From SHAN690 sp038131955 (GTDB lineage: Bacteria; Bacteroidota; Bacteroidia; Flavobacteriales_G; Salibacteraceae), in the NCBI GenBank assembly GCA_038131955.1, contig JAYPQK010000009.1, positions 496,001 to 560,000 of the forward strand: a stretch of 64,000 nucleotides of DNA, in the 5' to 3' direction. The position numbers and the translations under genes were made by a program. The notes below the pieces were generated by a model. The model worked only from the letters and a program-made list of their open reading frames with translations, made no database searches and was not told the DNA's origin. Below, one piece after another: positions 16,883-25,681 of this stretch; within the stretch, counting starts at the first letter, position 1; every line of letters starts with the position of its first letter.

Positions 16883-17806
16883 ATGGATGTAGAGACACAG
16901 AAAGAAGGAGGATCGAAGGCAAAAGCTTGGTTGAGTGCGATGCGGTTGCGGACGCTACCGTTGGCATTGGCGTCGACCTTGACGGGAGGGTTTTTAGCGA
17001 TGGAGGTGGTGGACTTGAACGGTTTGGTGCTTTTCATGACAGCGGTGACGACCATTCTTCTCCAAGTCAACAGCAATCTAGCCAACGACTACGGCGATTT
17101 CAGCCACGGCACCGACAATGAAGAACGCGTAGGTCCGCAGCGCGCGATGCAAAGCGGTGTAATCACGGAACCGGAGATGCGTAGAGCGATTTGGCTCACT
17201 TCTATTTTATCTTTTGTGGCCGGTGTGACGCTTTTGTATTTGTCTCCCTTGAGTTGGACGCTTCGTGCCGTACTGCTGATTTTTGGTGTCTCGGCCATTT
17301 TTGCTTCGATCAAGTACACTGCCGGAAGGAACCCCTATGGTTATCGCGGTTTAGGTGATGTATCGGTCATGGCCTTCTTCGGAATTCTTGGAGTCGTGGG
17401 TGCATTCTTGTGTCAAGTGGGCGAAGTTGGATTAGACATTTTGTTGCCTTCGGTGGCGATCGGTGCCTTTAGTACGGGGGTATTGAACATCAACAATACC
17501 CGAGACATCGAGAGCGATCGGAATGCGGGCAAGATTACCTTGGCGGTTCGAATGGGTCCAACGCGTGCTCGGATATATCACCTCTTTTTGATCCTTACAG
17601 GGTGTCTATCGTTTGTGGCCTACGCAATCGTGCACTTTGAATGGGGTTGGAGCTGGCTCTTTCTTGCTTCGTATCCGTTGTTCTTGTTGAATGCATTCAA
17701 GGTGTTTTCGATCAAAGAGGCTAAGAAACTCGACCCAATGCTGAAGCAGCTCGCGCTGTCCACCTTTTTATTTGCCCTTCTGGTGGGAATTGGCCTTTCG
17801 CTTTGA
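16883..17806 (+). CDS. menA: 1,4-dihydroxy-2-naphthoate polyprenyltransferase
   Basis: Attaches the prenyl tail in menaquinone synthesis. The ATG at 16883 (MDVETQKEGG) gives 307 residues; an upstream start would run into truA. It is an integral membrane protein with about eight helices. The UbiA-family Asp motifs are NLANDYGDFSHGTDNEERVG and, later, NNTRDIESDRNAGK, which bind the polyprenyl diphosphate through magnesium. It is divergent from truA, with 24 bp between the starts. The other men genes are not in the window. Confidence 0.93.
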   Translation: MDVETQKEGGSKAKAWLSAMRLRTLPLALASTLTGGFLAMEVVDLNGLVLFMTAVTTILLQVNSNLANDYGDFSHGTDNEERVGPQRAMQSGVITEPEMRRAIWLTSILSFVAGVTLLYLSPLSWTLRAVLLIFGVSAIFASIKYTAGRNPYGYRGLGDVSVMAFFGILGVVGAFLCQVGEVGLDILLPSVAIGAFSTGVLNINNTRDIESDRNAGKITLAVRMGPTRARIYHLFLILTGCLSFVAYAIVHFEWGWSWLFLASYPLFLLNAFKVFSIKEAKKLDPMLKQLALSTFLFALLVGIGLSL

Positions 17807-17865
17807 GAATGACGCCAAACGCTCATTTTGGTGCGAACGTCTGTGTAGAACAACCCTCTCAACGT

Positions 17866-17873
17866 TAGATTTG
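17866..17873 (+). promoter_or_regulatory. -7 box TAGATTTG, 5 nt before the lipoprotein ATG
   Basis: Exact TAnnTTTG, then TAAGT, then ATG at 17879. The expected +1 is at the start codon. Confidence 0.6.
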
Positions 17874-17878
17874 TAAGT

Positions 17879-18604
17879 ATGAGACCGCATTATCCCCTTT
17901 TGCTTCTTTTTGCTGGCTTGCTGGTGATCAGTTCCTGCGAGAAAGACAATGAACCTTTCGAATACCCGGAAGAGAACATCACCGAACCCACGACAGTGAC
18001 GCATATGGTGCGTGAGTTGACGGTACTGGATAACTGGACCTTAGATTACGCCGCTGATGGATGTTCGGAGTCTTTCCCAATGGAGACCTTTGTGCAAGCT
18101 GAATTTAGTCCGAGTCGCGGGTTCATTTCCATGTACCTCGTGCCCGACACAAACGTTTGCTCAGCCTTCATCAGTGCCGAGACCAAGTTTACTGCCGAGG
18201 AGGTTCCATCGGATTACTGGGATAACTGGCGATTTGAGTTCACGTTCTCTGAGCTGCAATTGAATGACACCTCAGAGCTCAGAATGGAGTTCGATTGGAG
18301 GGAAGTGTCTTTTGATCTTGATATAGCCGACATCACGCGGGAGCGCCTGACCAAGGATTCAACGGTGAACGATACCGATGGTGTCTTCGTGCTGGAATAC
18401 CAAGGAGGTTTCACGAATTTCTACTTGAACGGCTACAATTTCTCCCCGGACTTTTCCGCAGAATCGGGCAATAGCTTCAGCAAGACGGCCAATGTTACTG
18501 TGCCTCGCTTCGCCCTGACAGCACGTCAAGAAGGAACTGATGAGCGCACGTTGATCGTCTTCAATTATTTGCGGGTTACTAGTTACGGGATTCTGGAGCA
18601 GTGA
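17879..18604 (+). CDS. Lipoprotein of unknown function
   Basis: A 241-residue protein with a lipobox VISSC (Cys about 20) after a Leu-rich signal peptide, so it is anchored in a membrane. The mature part is acidic and beta-rich, with many Asp/Glu and Phe/Tyr residues and two Cys (DGCSES, NVCSAF) that could form a disulphide. I do not recognise the family. The stop codon TGA runs directly into a tandem repeat array that begins at 18603. Confidence 0.75.
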   Translation: MRPHYPLLLLFAGLLVISSCEKDNEPFEYPEENITEPTTVTHMVRELTVLDNWTLDYAADGCSESFPMETFVQAEFSPSRGFISMYLVPDTNVCSAFISAETKFTAEEVPSDYWDNWRFEFTFSELQLNDTSELRMEFDWREVSFDLDIADITRERLTKDSTVNDTDGVFVLEYQGGFTNFYLNGYNFSPDFSAESGNSFSKTANVTVPRFALTARQEGTDERTLIVFNYLRVTSYGILEQ

Positions 18605-18690
18605 TTAGGGAGTTGTTGATTAGGGAGTTGTTGATTGGGGAGTTGTTGATTAGGGAGTTGTTGATTGGGGAGTTGTTGATTAGGGAGTAG
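18603..18690. repeat. Tandem 15-bp repeat GATTRGGGAGTTGTT
   Basis: Five full copies and a partial sixth. The fifth base alternates: A, A, G, A, G, A. The array starts within the lipoprotein stop codon and is followed by related but degenerate words (AGTAGGGAATAGGGAG). There are no unique spacers, so it is not a CRISPR array. Confidence 0.9.
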
Positions 18691-18990
18691 GGAATAGGGA
18701 GTTGTTGAATGGGGAGTCGAGGGGAGAGCAGTTAACACCATTCACCGTTCACCGTTCACTCTCTGACTATTCAACCATTTAACCACTTGACTCCAAACCC
18801 GGAAGATATGTCGCAGCTACGCAGCTTTAGTTGTCTCTTGATTTCCCCACGCTAAAGATGTGCCGCACCTAATTAAAATTCAACTCAAACGATCACCGTT
18901 CACCGTTCACTCTTTGACTATTCAACCACTCAACCGCTCAACCGCTCAACCACTTGACCATTTAACTATTCACCCACTTCACCATCCCCC
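18691..18990. repeat. Gene-free spacer of short degenerate repeats and REP-like motifs
   Basis: About 300 bp without a gene. It holds TTCACCG-type heptamers (18745-18760 and 18895-18910, both followed by TTCACTCT), CTCAACCG octamers (18928-18953) and a central GTCGCAGCTACGCAGCTTTAG (split here: GTCGCAGCTACGCAGC then TTTAG) with a partner GCTAAAGATGTGCCGCACC, which look like REP-type units. Confidence 0.7.
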
Positions 18991-18998
18991 ACAATAGT

Positions 18999-19006
18999 TA
19001 CGTTTG
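18999..19006 (+). promoter_or_regulatory. -7 box TACGTTTG, 6 nt before rarA GTG
   Basis: Exact TAnnTTTG, then TGAACC, then the GTG start at 19013. Confidence 0.55.
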
Positions 19007-19012
19007 TGAACC

Positions 19013-20299
19013 GTGAATCCCAACCAAAACGATACCCCCTTAGCGGAGCGCCTGCGGCCCCTAACGCTGGACGAATACATCGGTCAGGAACATATCGTCG
19101 GGTCTGATGGTCCGATACGGTTGTCGATCAAGGCGGGGAATTTGCCATCGATCATTTTTTGGGGACCTCCCGGGGTAGGAAAGACCACGTTGGCTCAGAT
19201 CCTTGCCGATGAATTGGATCGTCCGATGTTCGCATTGAGTGCGATCAATAGCGGGGTGAAGGATGTGCGTGAGGTGATTGAAAAAGCCTCACGAAAGGAT
19301 TTGCTCTCCACTCAAAAGCCCATTTTATTCATTGACGAAATTCATCGCTTCAGCAAGAGTCAGCAGGACAGTTTATTAGGTGCGGTGGAGAAGGGGATTG
19401 TCACCCTGATCGGAGCGACCACCGAGAATCCGTCGTTTGAGGTGATCCCGGCCTTGCTTTCAAGGTGTCAGGTGTATGTGCTCGAGGCTTTCGGAGTAGA
19501 GCAGCTCGAGAAGATCTTGCAACGAGCCCTTGACGAGGACGAATGGTTGAAAGCACAGAAGATCAAGATCGAAGAGAAGAAGGCGTTATTTCAATTAAGC
19601 GGAGGAGATGGAAGAAAGCTTCTGAATACGTTGGAGTTGGTGGCCCAGTCGGCCATTGCAGATGAGAAACCGATCACGGATGAATTCGTCAAGAAGGTCG
19701 TCAAACAGAAGATGGCTCGGTACGACAAGACTGGCGAACAACACTACGATATCATCTCGGCCTTCATCAAGAGCATTCGAGGTAGCGACCCGAATGCGGC
19801 CGTGTATTGGCTAGCGCGGATGATCGAAGGTGGAGAGGATCCTATGTTCATTGCGCGGCGCTTATTGATCTTGTCGAGTGAAGACATCGGCTTGGCGAAT
19901 CCAACTGCCCTCGTTATTGCCAATAACTGCTACCAGGCCGTGCACGCGATCGGCTATCCGGAGTGCCGTATCATTCTTTCTCAGACGGCAGTGTACTTAG
20001 CCACCTCCCCAAAGAGTAACTCTACCTACCAGGCCATCAACGAGGCGCAGGCTAAAGTCCAGGAAACCGGCGACTTGTCTGTTCCGCTACCCATCCGTAA
20101 CGCGCCGACCAAACTTATGAAGGAGTTGGGGTATGGCGACAACTACAAGTATGCCCACAGTCACAAGGGCAATTTCGCAGACATGGAATTCCTTCCCGAA
20201 GAACTGAAAGGAGCGAAGTTCTACGAACCCGGCAAGAACAAACGCGAAGAAAGCGTGAGAGAGTTCTTGAAAGGGAAGTGGGGGAAGTATGGGTATTAA
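19013..20299 (+). CDS. rarA: Replication-associated recombination protein A (MgsA/RarA)
   Basis: AAA+ ATPase that acts at stalled replication forks. It has 428 residues, as usual. The start is GTG: no in-frame ATG precedes the conserved PLAERLRPLTLDEYIGQEH. Walker A is FWGPPGVGKTTLA, Walker B is PILFIDEIHRFSKSQQD, sensor 1 is IGATTENPSFE, and the C-terminal tetramerisation domain contains GSDPNAAVYWLARMIEGGED. It is preceded by the 400-bp repeat spacer, from which its promoter emerges. Confidence 0.97.
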   Translation: MNPNQNDTPLAERLRPLTLDEYIGQEHIVGSDGPIRLSIKAGNLPSIIFWGPPGVGKTTLAQILADELDRPMFALSAINSGVKDVREVIEKASRKDLLSTQKPILFIDEIHRFSKSQQDSLLGAVEKGIVTLIGATTENPSFEVIPALLSRCQVYVLEAFGVEQLEKILQRALDEDEWLKAQKIKIEEKKALFQLSGGDGRKLLNTLELVAQSAIADEKPITDEFVKKVVKQKMARYDKTGEQHYDIISAFIKSIRGSDPNAAVYWLARMIEGGEDPMFIARRLLILSSEDIGLANPTALVIANNCYQAVHAIGYPECRIILSQTAVYLATSPKSNSTYQAINEAQAKVQETGDLSVPLPIRNAPTKLMKELGYGDNYKYAHSHKGNFADMEFLPEELKGAKFYEPGKNKREESVREFLKGKWGKYGY

Positions 20300-20323
20300 T
20301 TTCAACCGCAATCTTAATAAGCG

Positions 20324-20347
20324 CTTTTCCCTCTGAAGAGGGAAAAG
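20324..20347. repeat. Perfect palindrome, 11-bp arms
   Basis: CTTTTCCCTCT, GA, AGAGGGAAAAG. It lies between rarA and the SPFH gene, without a T-run in either direction beyond the stem itself. It may be a REP-like unit or a weak terminator of rarA. Confidence 0.75.
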
Positions 20348-20466
20348 TTGGCTCTGTTCACACTCCCAATTCCCTTCGTGCTTCTTTCTGAACCGTTTAT
20401 CCGATTTATTTCCAGAAATGATATTAAAATCATATCATTGTAGTAGTAGTTTAAATCACAGGGAAA

Positions 20467-21324
20467 ATGAATCAGGAAAGAACAGTATCGGCCAGCAGTG
20501 GATACTTGATGTTATTGGTAACGACCGTGCTTCTGGCGGCATTGATCGTCTCTATTGTATATAAGATTTTAGCGTTGTTGATTCCATCGGCCCTGCTATT
20601 CATCCTTACTCTGCCAGGTTATTTCTTTATCAACCCGAACGGATCGATGGTGCTTACGCTCTTCGGAGCCTATAAGGGTACGGTAAAGGCCAATGGATTC
20701 TACTGGGCCAATCCGTTCTACACCAAGCAGCGCATTTCACTTCGAGCGCGAAACTTTGATAGTGAGAGAGTGAAAGTGAACGACAAGTTGGGTAATCCCA
20801 TCATGATCTCTGTGATCTTGGTTTGGAAGGTGGAGAACACGTTCAAAGCAGCCTTCGAGGTCGACAACTACGAGAATTTTGTTCGTGTCCAGACCGATGC
20901 CGCGGTCCGCAAGATGGCAGGCCTTTATCCTTATGATGATTGGGAGGATAGTGAGGACTACAAGATCACGTTGCGTTCGGGCATGAATGAGGTGAATGAT
21001 GCCTTGGAGCAGGAGTTGGGTGAGCGCCTTGAGATCGCAGGAATCCAGGTCATGGAAGCGCGCATCGGATACTTAGCCTACGCCGAAGAGATTGCTGGAG
21101 CGATGCTGAAGCGACAACAAGCCACGGCCATTATCGCAGCACGCGAGAAGATCGTGGAAGGAGCGGTTGGTATGGTCGACAATGCCTTGAAGCAATTGAA
21201 GGAGGGCGATATCGTGGAATTCGATGACGACAAGAAAGCGACCATGGTGAGTAACCTGATGGTTGTGCTTTGCTCCGATAAGGAAGTCACTCCAGTTGTG
21301 AATACTGGATCGTTGTACCAGTAA
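20467..21324 (+). CDS. SPFH/Band 7 membrane protein (slipin-like)
   Basis: A 285-residue protein. Two membrane segments lie at about 14-34 and 38-56, then GYFFINPNGSMVLTLFGAYK leads into the SPFH domain (about 60-230), with a helical C part rich in Ala, Gln and Glu (LKRQQATAIIAAREKIVEG). Such proteins assemble into membrane-microdomain cages; the precise role in bacteria is unclear. Two very small genes follow at 12 bp and 4 bp gaps, a DUF4177-like protein and an Arc-like DNA-binding protein, so the three form an operon. Confidence 0.88.
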   Translation: MNQERTVSASSGYLMLLVTTVLLAALIVSIVYKILALLIPSALLFILTLPGYFFINPNGSMVLTLFGAYKGTVKANGFYWANPFYTKQRISLRARNFDSERVKVNDKLGNPIMISVILVWKVENTFKAAFEVDNYENFVRVQTDAAVRKMAGLYPYDDWEDSEDYKITLRSGMNEVNDALEQELGERLEIAGIQVMEARIGYLAYAEEIAGAMLKRQQATAIIAAREKIVEGAVGMVDNALKQLKEGDIVEFDDDKKATMVSNLMVVLCSDKEVTPVVNTGSLYQ

Positions 21325-21336
21325 ACCTTAGAAGAG

Positions 21337-21489
21337 ATGGATAGATACAAGATCGTATTGAAGGGGGTGTTTCAAAGAACCTCCGCATTCGAAGAGCAGA
21401 TCAATGGACTCGCCGCAGAAGGGTGGCGAGTCGTTACTGCCGGTGGTGAGGGTGTTCAGATCTTCGTTGTGATGGAACGTCAACGATGA
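21337..21489 (+). CDS. Small DUF4177-like protein
   Basis: 50 residues, MDRYKIVLKGVFQRTSAFEE and so on. The central AAEGWRVVTAGGEGVQIFVV matches the DUF4177 pattern (LN.L...GW.vv....), a small beta-alpha-beta fold of unknown function. The start is 12 bp after the SPFH stop and the stop is 4 bp before the next ATG, which supports it as a real gene in the operon. Confidence 0.75.
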   Translation: MDRYKIVLKGVFQRTSAFEEQINGLAAEGWRVVTAGGEGVQIFVVMERQR

Positions 21490-21493
21490 ATCT

Positions 21494-21649
21494 ATGGCTA
21501 AGAAGAAGGCATTTGCCCTCCGGGTAGACGAAGAGATGATGAAGGCCATCGAGCGCTGGGCGAACGATGAGTTCCGATCCGTCAATGGCCAGATCGAATG
21601 GATGCTGGATCAGCAGCTGAAGGCGGCTAAGCGACACCCCAAAAAGTGA
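21494..21649 (+). CDS. Arc-like ribbon-helix-helix DNA-binding protein
   Basis: 51 residues. KKKAFALRVDEEMMKAIERW is the beta strand and first helix, and SVNGQIEWMLDQQLKAAKR is the second helix, as in Arc/MetJ-type repressors that bind DNA as dimers through the beta ribbon. It closes the SPFH operon and may autoregulate it. The operator is not identified; the rarA-SPFH spacer palindrome (20324-20347) is one candidate. Confidence 0.85.
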   Translation: MAKKKAFALRVDEEMMKAIERWANDEFRSVNGQIEWMLDQQLKAAKRHPKK

Positions 21650-21745
21650 TTAGTGATTAGAGAATGGTGAACGGTTGGTTTCTGTTTAGCGCCGAGAGGT
21701 CCAGTTGATTCCCAACTAATCACTGCTCTCCAATCACCAGTAACT

Positions 21746-21775
21746 AAAAAAGGCGACCCACAAGGATCGCCTTTT
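21746..21775. terminator. Bidirectional terminator between the Arc gene and rpmH
   Basis: AAAAAGGCGA and TCGCCTTTTT flank a short loop, with A-run and T-run on both sides. It can end the SPFH operon on + and rpmH on -. Confidence 0.85.
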
Positions 21776-21796
21776 TCAAATGAAGTGCTTTGACGC

Positions 21797-21955
21797 TTAT
21801 TTCTTGAACGGCATTTCGTCAGAAACAGTAAGGCGCTTGCGTCCTTTCGCGCGGCGACGAGCCAACACTTTGCGTCCGTTCTTCGAGCTCATGCGCTCGC
21901 GAAAACCGTGCTTGTTCTTTCTCTTACGTACTGAAGGTTGAAATGTCCGTTTCAT
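21797..21955 (-). CDS. rpmH: 50S ribosomal protein L34
   Basis: 52 residues: MKRTFQPSVRKRKNKHGFRE, then RMSSKNGRKVLARRRAKGRK, then a C-terminal tail RLTVSDEMPFKK. It is the smallest basic protein of the 50S subunit. The usual rnpA and dnaA are not adjacent, as expected in Bacteroidota. It has its own promoter (TTG, 19 bp, TACCTTTG) and a terminator. Confidence 0.97.
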   Translation of the reverse strand: MKRTFQPSVRKRKNKHGFRERMSSKNGRKVLARRRAKGRKRLTVSDEMPFKK

Positions 21956-21977
21956 GATTTCTCTTATAAAAGGGGCG

Positions 21978-22007
21978 CAAAGGTAACCCTCTTTATTAAA
22001 ACTTCAA
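21978..22007 (-). promoter_or_regulatory. Promoter of rpmH (TTG, 19 bp, TACCTTTG)
   Basis: On the minus strand TTG (22007-22005), 19 bp, TACCTTTG (21985-21978), the full Bacteroidota consensus. The initial transcribed stretch GCGCCCCTTTTAT resembles that of rpsO. Confidence 0.75.
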
Positions 22008-22012
22008 GGTTT

Positions 22013-25000
22013 TTATCGCATTTCTTTTACGATAGGTAGAGCAATTCGTTCTCCATCACCTTCTAGCAAGATAGAATACACGCCGGTTGGGAGATTGCTG
22101 ATGTCGATCTCGAGTGGCTGATCGCCTTGAATCGCTGGATTTTCCTGGATATAAACGGTCTTGCCAAGCATGTCCACGATTGACAATCGATCAAGCGCGG
22201 TCGTGCTAATTCCAGTCTGCTGAACAAAGATCGATCGATACGCTGGCGAAGGAAAGATCTTCACTTTCATTGCGTCGATTTCGTTCACACCGGCGCCGAC
22301 GATTACTACAGGATCCGACCATGGGCTCCAGCATCCTCCGTCATACACCCTTACGGAATAGATCGCATTGACGTAGTTATCGAAGCCTTGGGTGGTTACT
22401 CCCGTGATCGTATCATTTCGCTTCCACTTGTAGATGCTACCTACAACACTCGACTTGAGGCTATCCCATGATTGAATGATGCTAGGCGTAGCTGGCGCCG
22501 GCAATACATCCATCACAAAGATGTTAGAGTAGCCCGCGCACCCGTTGGTGTCGATCAATCCGACACGAATGGTATCACCATCACTTAGTGTGGTAGTGGT
22601 CCATGTGTGGTTTGCACTGCTTTGCTGGGAGGTGTCATTGACCATGAAATCATGCGTCACGATGCCGTCGCCGTCATTGGTAAATGTCACTGTATCGCCT
22701 TCGCAGATCTCCGAGCCTGAATTAGAGAAGATCTGAGAACTTGGCGAAGCATGTACGTTCAGCGGAAGGTCAGTGTCGTCTGTACATCCATTGGGATCGG
22801 TAATCTCAACCGTTACCACATCCCCGGGTTCTAGACCTTCGATATGAACGGTGTTGTTCGATCCAACCTGATAAAGGACGTTATTCAAGTAGAAGTCGTA
22901 ATTGCTCATTCCAATATTCGCTGAAATGATGGCTGTATCCCCTTCGCAGTATTCGTCATTGATGCTATTGGATAACAAGACGGCAGCCGGAGTATTCACT
23001 ACGAAGTTGCTCACGATTAGCGCCGAGTCAGACCCATTGCTGTTTTCTACATAGAGATATACGTTGTAGGTGCCCGCTTCTGTAAAGGTCAGTTTCGCTG
23101 GATTCGAGTTGGCATTGGTTCCATTCACAAAAGCGGCTCCTGATGCAGGATAAACGTTCCATCGAAGTGAATCCACCCCATAGGCACTGGTACTCAATAG
23201 GGTGATGATTCCCGGATCACAAGGTCCTGCGCCAGCGAGGGAGTGCTCTCCGATCGGGAAGGGTGCAATATTACCTGGGTTATACAGGTCACTCGACCAT
23301 AGACCACGACCATACGTAGCAGCTCTGATCCTGCGCGCTTCCCAATCTCCTGGTACATGGTAGATCTCCAACTCGGTCACCTCAGCCGTGGTAGGAAGTC
23401 CATCGTAAAAAGGTACCCAATCCGTCAGGGTATTGTCGCGGTAATAGACCCCGGCATCCGTCCCAACGTAGAGTCCGCCATCCGTATAGGCGTCTGCCAC
23501 AAGGCAGTTCTTGCTTACGTTTGGAAGACTACCATTGTAGTTGGTCCACGATGAACCGCCGTCCGTGGATTGATAGACGATGTTGCCCTTGATGATCCAA
23601 AGCTTATTGTTGCTTTCGGGAGAAGTTTCAACTTCTTGTAACCAACCACCTGGAAGGTTGCCGGAGAGGTCTTGCCATGTAGGCGAAGATGCGTAGGCGT
23701 TGTCTGTTCTGTACAGTTTATGATCACTGCGAACGGCGAAGAGTCTCGCTCCATTCACCTTACTCTGTCTTAATTGACGCATATTGGTAGAACCCAAACT
23801 GCTGATCTGTGTGAATGTGGGGGTGCCGGCATAGGCGTTCGTGGTTCGCCACACGTTCTTGTATCCGATGAACATCGTTTCCGGGCTCTCATTGTCTTGG
23901 ATGTAAGGCGTAACCCATGCGCCGCCTTCGGTGATACCATTGACGTTCTCACCCGCGAAGCTGCCCATGCTGAAGCCTCCATTGGTCGAACGTGCAATGT
24001 TCCCATAATAGACCGATGCGTAGACTACGTTGTCATTGTTCCAGTCGATGATGCATTCCATACCATCGCCACCGCGTTCGGTGCGGAATAAACTCGCATC
24101 CCAAAGGGCCGTGCCGTTATCTTGGTAGCCATTGATCACAAAGTCTTCGGTATTCTGACTCACGCCGATCTTGTAGATCTGGGAGATACCGAGGCTGTCG
24201 GATGTTTCTGTGAAGGTTGTTCCTCCGTTGGCCGTGTAGTATAAGCCACCATCATTACAGTTGTACAGCCGACCATTGAGAGGTGAGAATTCCAGCCAAT
24301 GGTGATCTGCGTGCACGGAAGCAGCCGTTGAACTTCCTACCCAATGCGCGACACAATCCCATGTCGCACCGGCGTTGGTCGATTTGAAAATATTCACTCC
24401 ACCCACGTAAACGATGTCTTCGTTCGCTGGGTCTACCGCGATTGTTAGGTCATACCAACCTTGTCCGCCACCGCCAGAAGTGGGTGGACTCTCATTCCAA
24501 GAAAGAATGTTAGGTGTAGTGGACTGGGTGCTGAACGAAGCAGCACTGTTGTCAGAACGGTAAAGACCCCCATAGGCTGAGCTTTGCGAACATAGGATGT
24601 ACACCACATTTGGATCAGCCGTCGTCACTCCGATCGCCATGCGCTGAGGACTAGAAGGCAGACCACTCGTGACGAGCGACCAGTTGTCTCCACCGTCGGT
24701 ACTCTTCCAGAGGTTAGCGCCGCTTGAAGTCTCCGTGGCGTATACCGTATTCGGGTCACCTAGCTTGAATTTGATGTCCTTGAAGTTGTAACCACTCGTT
24801 TCAAGTGTCCATGAACTTCCTCCGTTCTGGGTTCTGTATATTCCTCCGGAGGTGGCTGCTAGGATGTAATTTGAGTTGCTTGGGTGCATCAACATCTCAC
24901 CAACGGTCTTGTTTCCCATGCCGGAGTTCGACGCCGAGAAGGTGTTTCCTCCGTCCGTTGATTTGTAAACCCCTAGCCCTGGTGCATCACCTGCATCTCG

Positions 25001-25597
25001 GTCACCCGTTCCGATGTAGATGATGTTTGTATTCGTACTATCGATCAGGATGGACGAAACGCCAAGCGTAGGCAATCCGTCCGTGGTGGTGGTCCAAGAG
25101 CTACCTCCGTTGGTCGTCTTCCAGAATCCACCTGAGGGCGAACCCACATACATGATGTTGGGATTCGTAGGGTGGAACTCGATGTAGTTCAATCGACCAT
25201 TGCCGTTTGGCTGACCGGTGCCGTTGTTTGGCTTGAAGCGTGGTCCGATCTCTTCCCAGTCTCCCGACTCACTTTCAGTGCCGAATTGCTGCTGGTTTCG
25301 TGCGATCTCGTATTCTTCAAATGCTCTGAGGGTGGCATCTGCAGGAGGGAAGCTGCCATCTTCGTTGACCCGCGACTCCCAAAAGTGCTCCCAGCGCTTG
25401 AATATCTTGTACCCATCGCCTTTTTGACGTTCTCGTCCATCCCAATAATTTTCGAACGCGCGCTGAGTTTTAAAGAAATTGGCGGAAGGATCTTGCATCA
25501 TTTCCACCCAGATCGGGGTGTTGGCCGTGTCCACACTTTGGCTGAACCCGACCGAGGAGAGGGCCGTTAGGAAAGCCCCGAGTAAAACTTTTCTCAT
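22013..25597 (-). CDS. Giant T9SS-secreted beta-propeller (sortilin/BNR-like) protein
   Basis: About 1194 residues. The ATG at 25597 (MRKVLLGAFLTALSS) starts at the signal peptide; an ATG 6 codons upstream precedes the -7 box. Residues about 130-770 are BNR/sortilin-type propeller repeats with many SxDGGxxW motifs (STDGGDNWS, STDGGSSWTNY). Then come Ig/PKD-like domains (about 790-1080) and a C-terminal T9SS type A sorting domain of about 80 residues (MKVKIFPSPA, then LPTGVYSILLEG). It should be exported across the outer membrane and attached or released. The propeller may bind glycans or proteins; enzyme residues are not seen. Confidence 0.9.
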   Translation of the reverse strand: MRKVLLGAFLTALSSVGFSQSVDTANTPIWVEMMQDPSANFFKTQRAFENYWDGRERQKGDGYKIFKRWEHFWESRVNEDGSFPPADATLRAFEEYEIARNQQQFGTESESGDWEEIGPRFKPNNGTGQPNGNGRLNYIEFHPTNPNIMYVGSPSGGFWKTTNGGSSWTTTTDGLPTLGVSSILIDSTNTNIIYIGTGDRDAGDAPGLGVYKSTDGGNTFSASNSGMGNKTVGEMLMHPSNSNYILAATSGGIYRTQNGGSSWTLETSGYNFKDIKFKLGDPNTVYATETSSGANLWKSTDGGDNWSLVTSGLPSSPQRMAIGVTTADPNVVYILCSQSSAYGGLYRSDNSAASFSTQSTTPNILSWNESPPTSGGGGQGWYDLTIAVDPANEDIVYVGGVNIFKSTNAGATWDCVAHWVGSSTAASVHADHHWLEFSPLNGRLYNCNDGGLYYTANGGTTFTETSDSLGISQIYKIGVSQNTEDFVINGYQDNGTALWDASLFRTERGGDGMECIIDWNNDNVVYASVYYGNIARSTNGGFSMGSFAGENVNGITEGGAWVTPYIQDNESPETMFIGYKNVWRTTNAYAGTPTFTQISSLGSTNMRQLRQSKVNGARLFAVRSDHKLYRTDNAYASSPTWQDLSGNLPGGWLQEVETSPESNNKLWIIKGNIVYQSTDGGSSWTNYNGSLPNVSKNCLVADAYTDGGLYVGTDAGVYYRDNTLTDWVPFYDGLPTTAEVTELEIYHVPGDWEARRIRAATYGRGLWSSDLYNPGNIAPFPIGEHSLAGAGPCDPGIITLLSTSAYGVDSLRWNVYPASGAAFVNGTNANSNPAKLTFTEAGTYNVYLYVENSNGSDSALIVSNFVVNTPAAVLLSNSINDEYCEGDTAIISANIGMSNYDFYLNNVLYQVGSNNTVHIEGLEPGDVVTVEITDPNGCTDDTDLPLNVHASPSSQIFSNSGSEICEGDTVTFTNDGDGIVTHDFMVNDTSQQSSANHTWTTTTLSDGDTIRVGLIDTNGCAGYSNIFVMDVLPAPATPSIIQSWDSLKSSVVGSIYKWKRNDTITGVTTQGFDNYVNAIYSVRVYDGGCWSPWSDPVVIVGAGVNEIDAMKVKIFPSPAYRSIFVQQTGISTTALDRLSIVDMLGKTVYIQENPAIQGDQPLEIDISNLPTGVYSILLEGDGERIALPIVKEMR

Positions 25598-25602
25598 GGA
25601 TA

Positions 25603-25610
25603 CGAAAGTA
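25603..25610 (-). promoter_or_regulatory. Variant -7 box TACTTTCG, 5 nt before the propeller gene ATG
   Basis: One base off TAnnTTTG (C at position 7), followed by TATCC and the ATG at 25597. rpe has the same variant at the same spacing. Confidence 0.4.
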
Positions 25611-25633
25611 CGCATACGCGCAGGTCAAGCAAT

Positions 25634-25660
25634 AAAAAAAGGCTCCACAATGGAAGCCTT
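25634..25660 (-). terminator. Terminator after the NUMOD4-HNH gene
   Basis: On the minus strand AAGGCTTCC, loop, GGAGCCTT and a run of seven T. Confidence 0.85.
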
Positions 25661-25681
25661 ATCGAATACTGGACCTTAGGA

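Noticed and set aside
18603..18720. CRISPR-like tandem array
   Set aside because: Units are contiguous without unique spacers and no cas gene is present.
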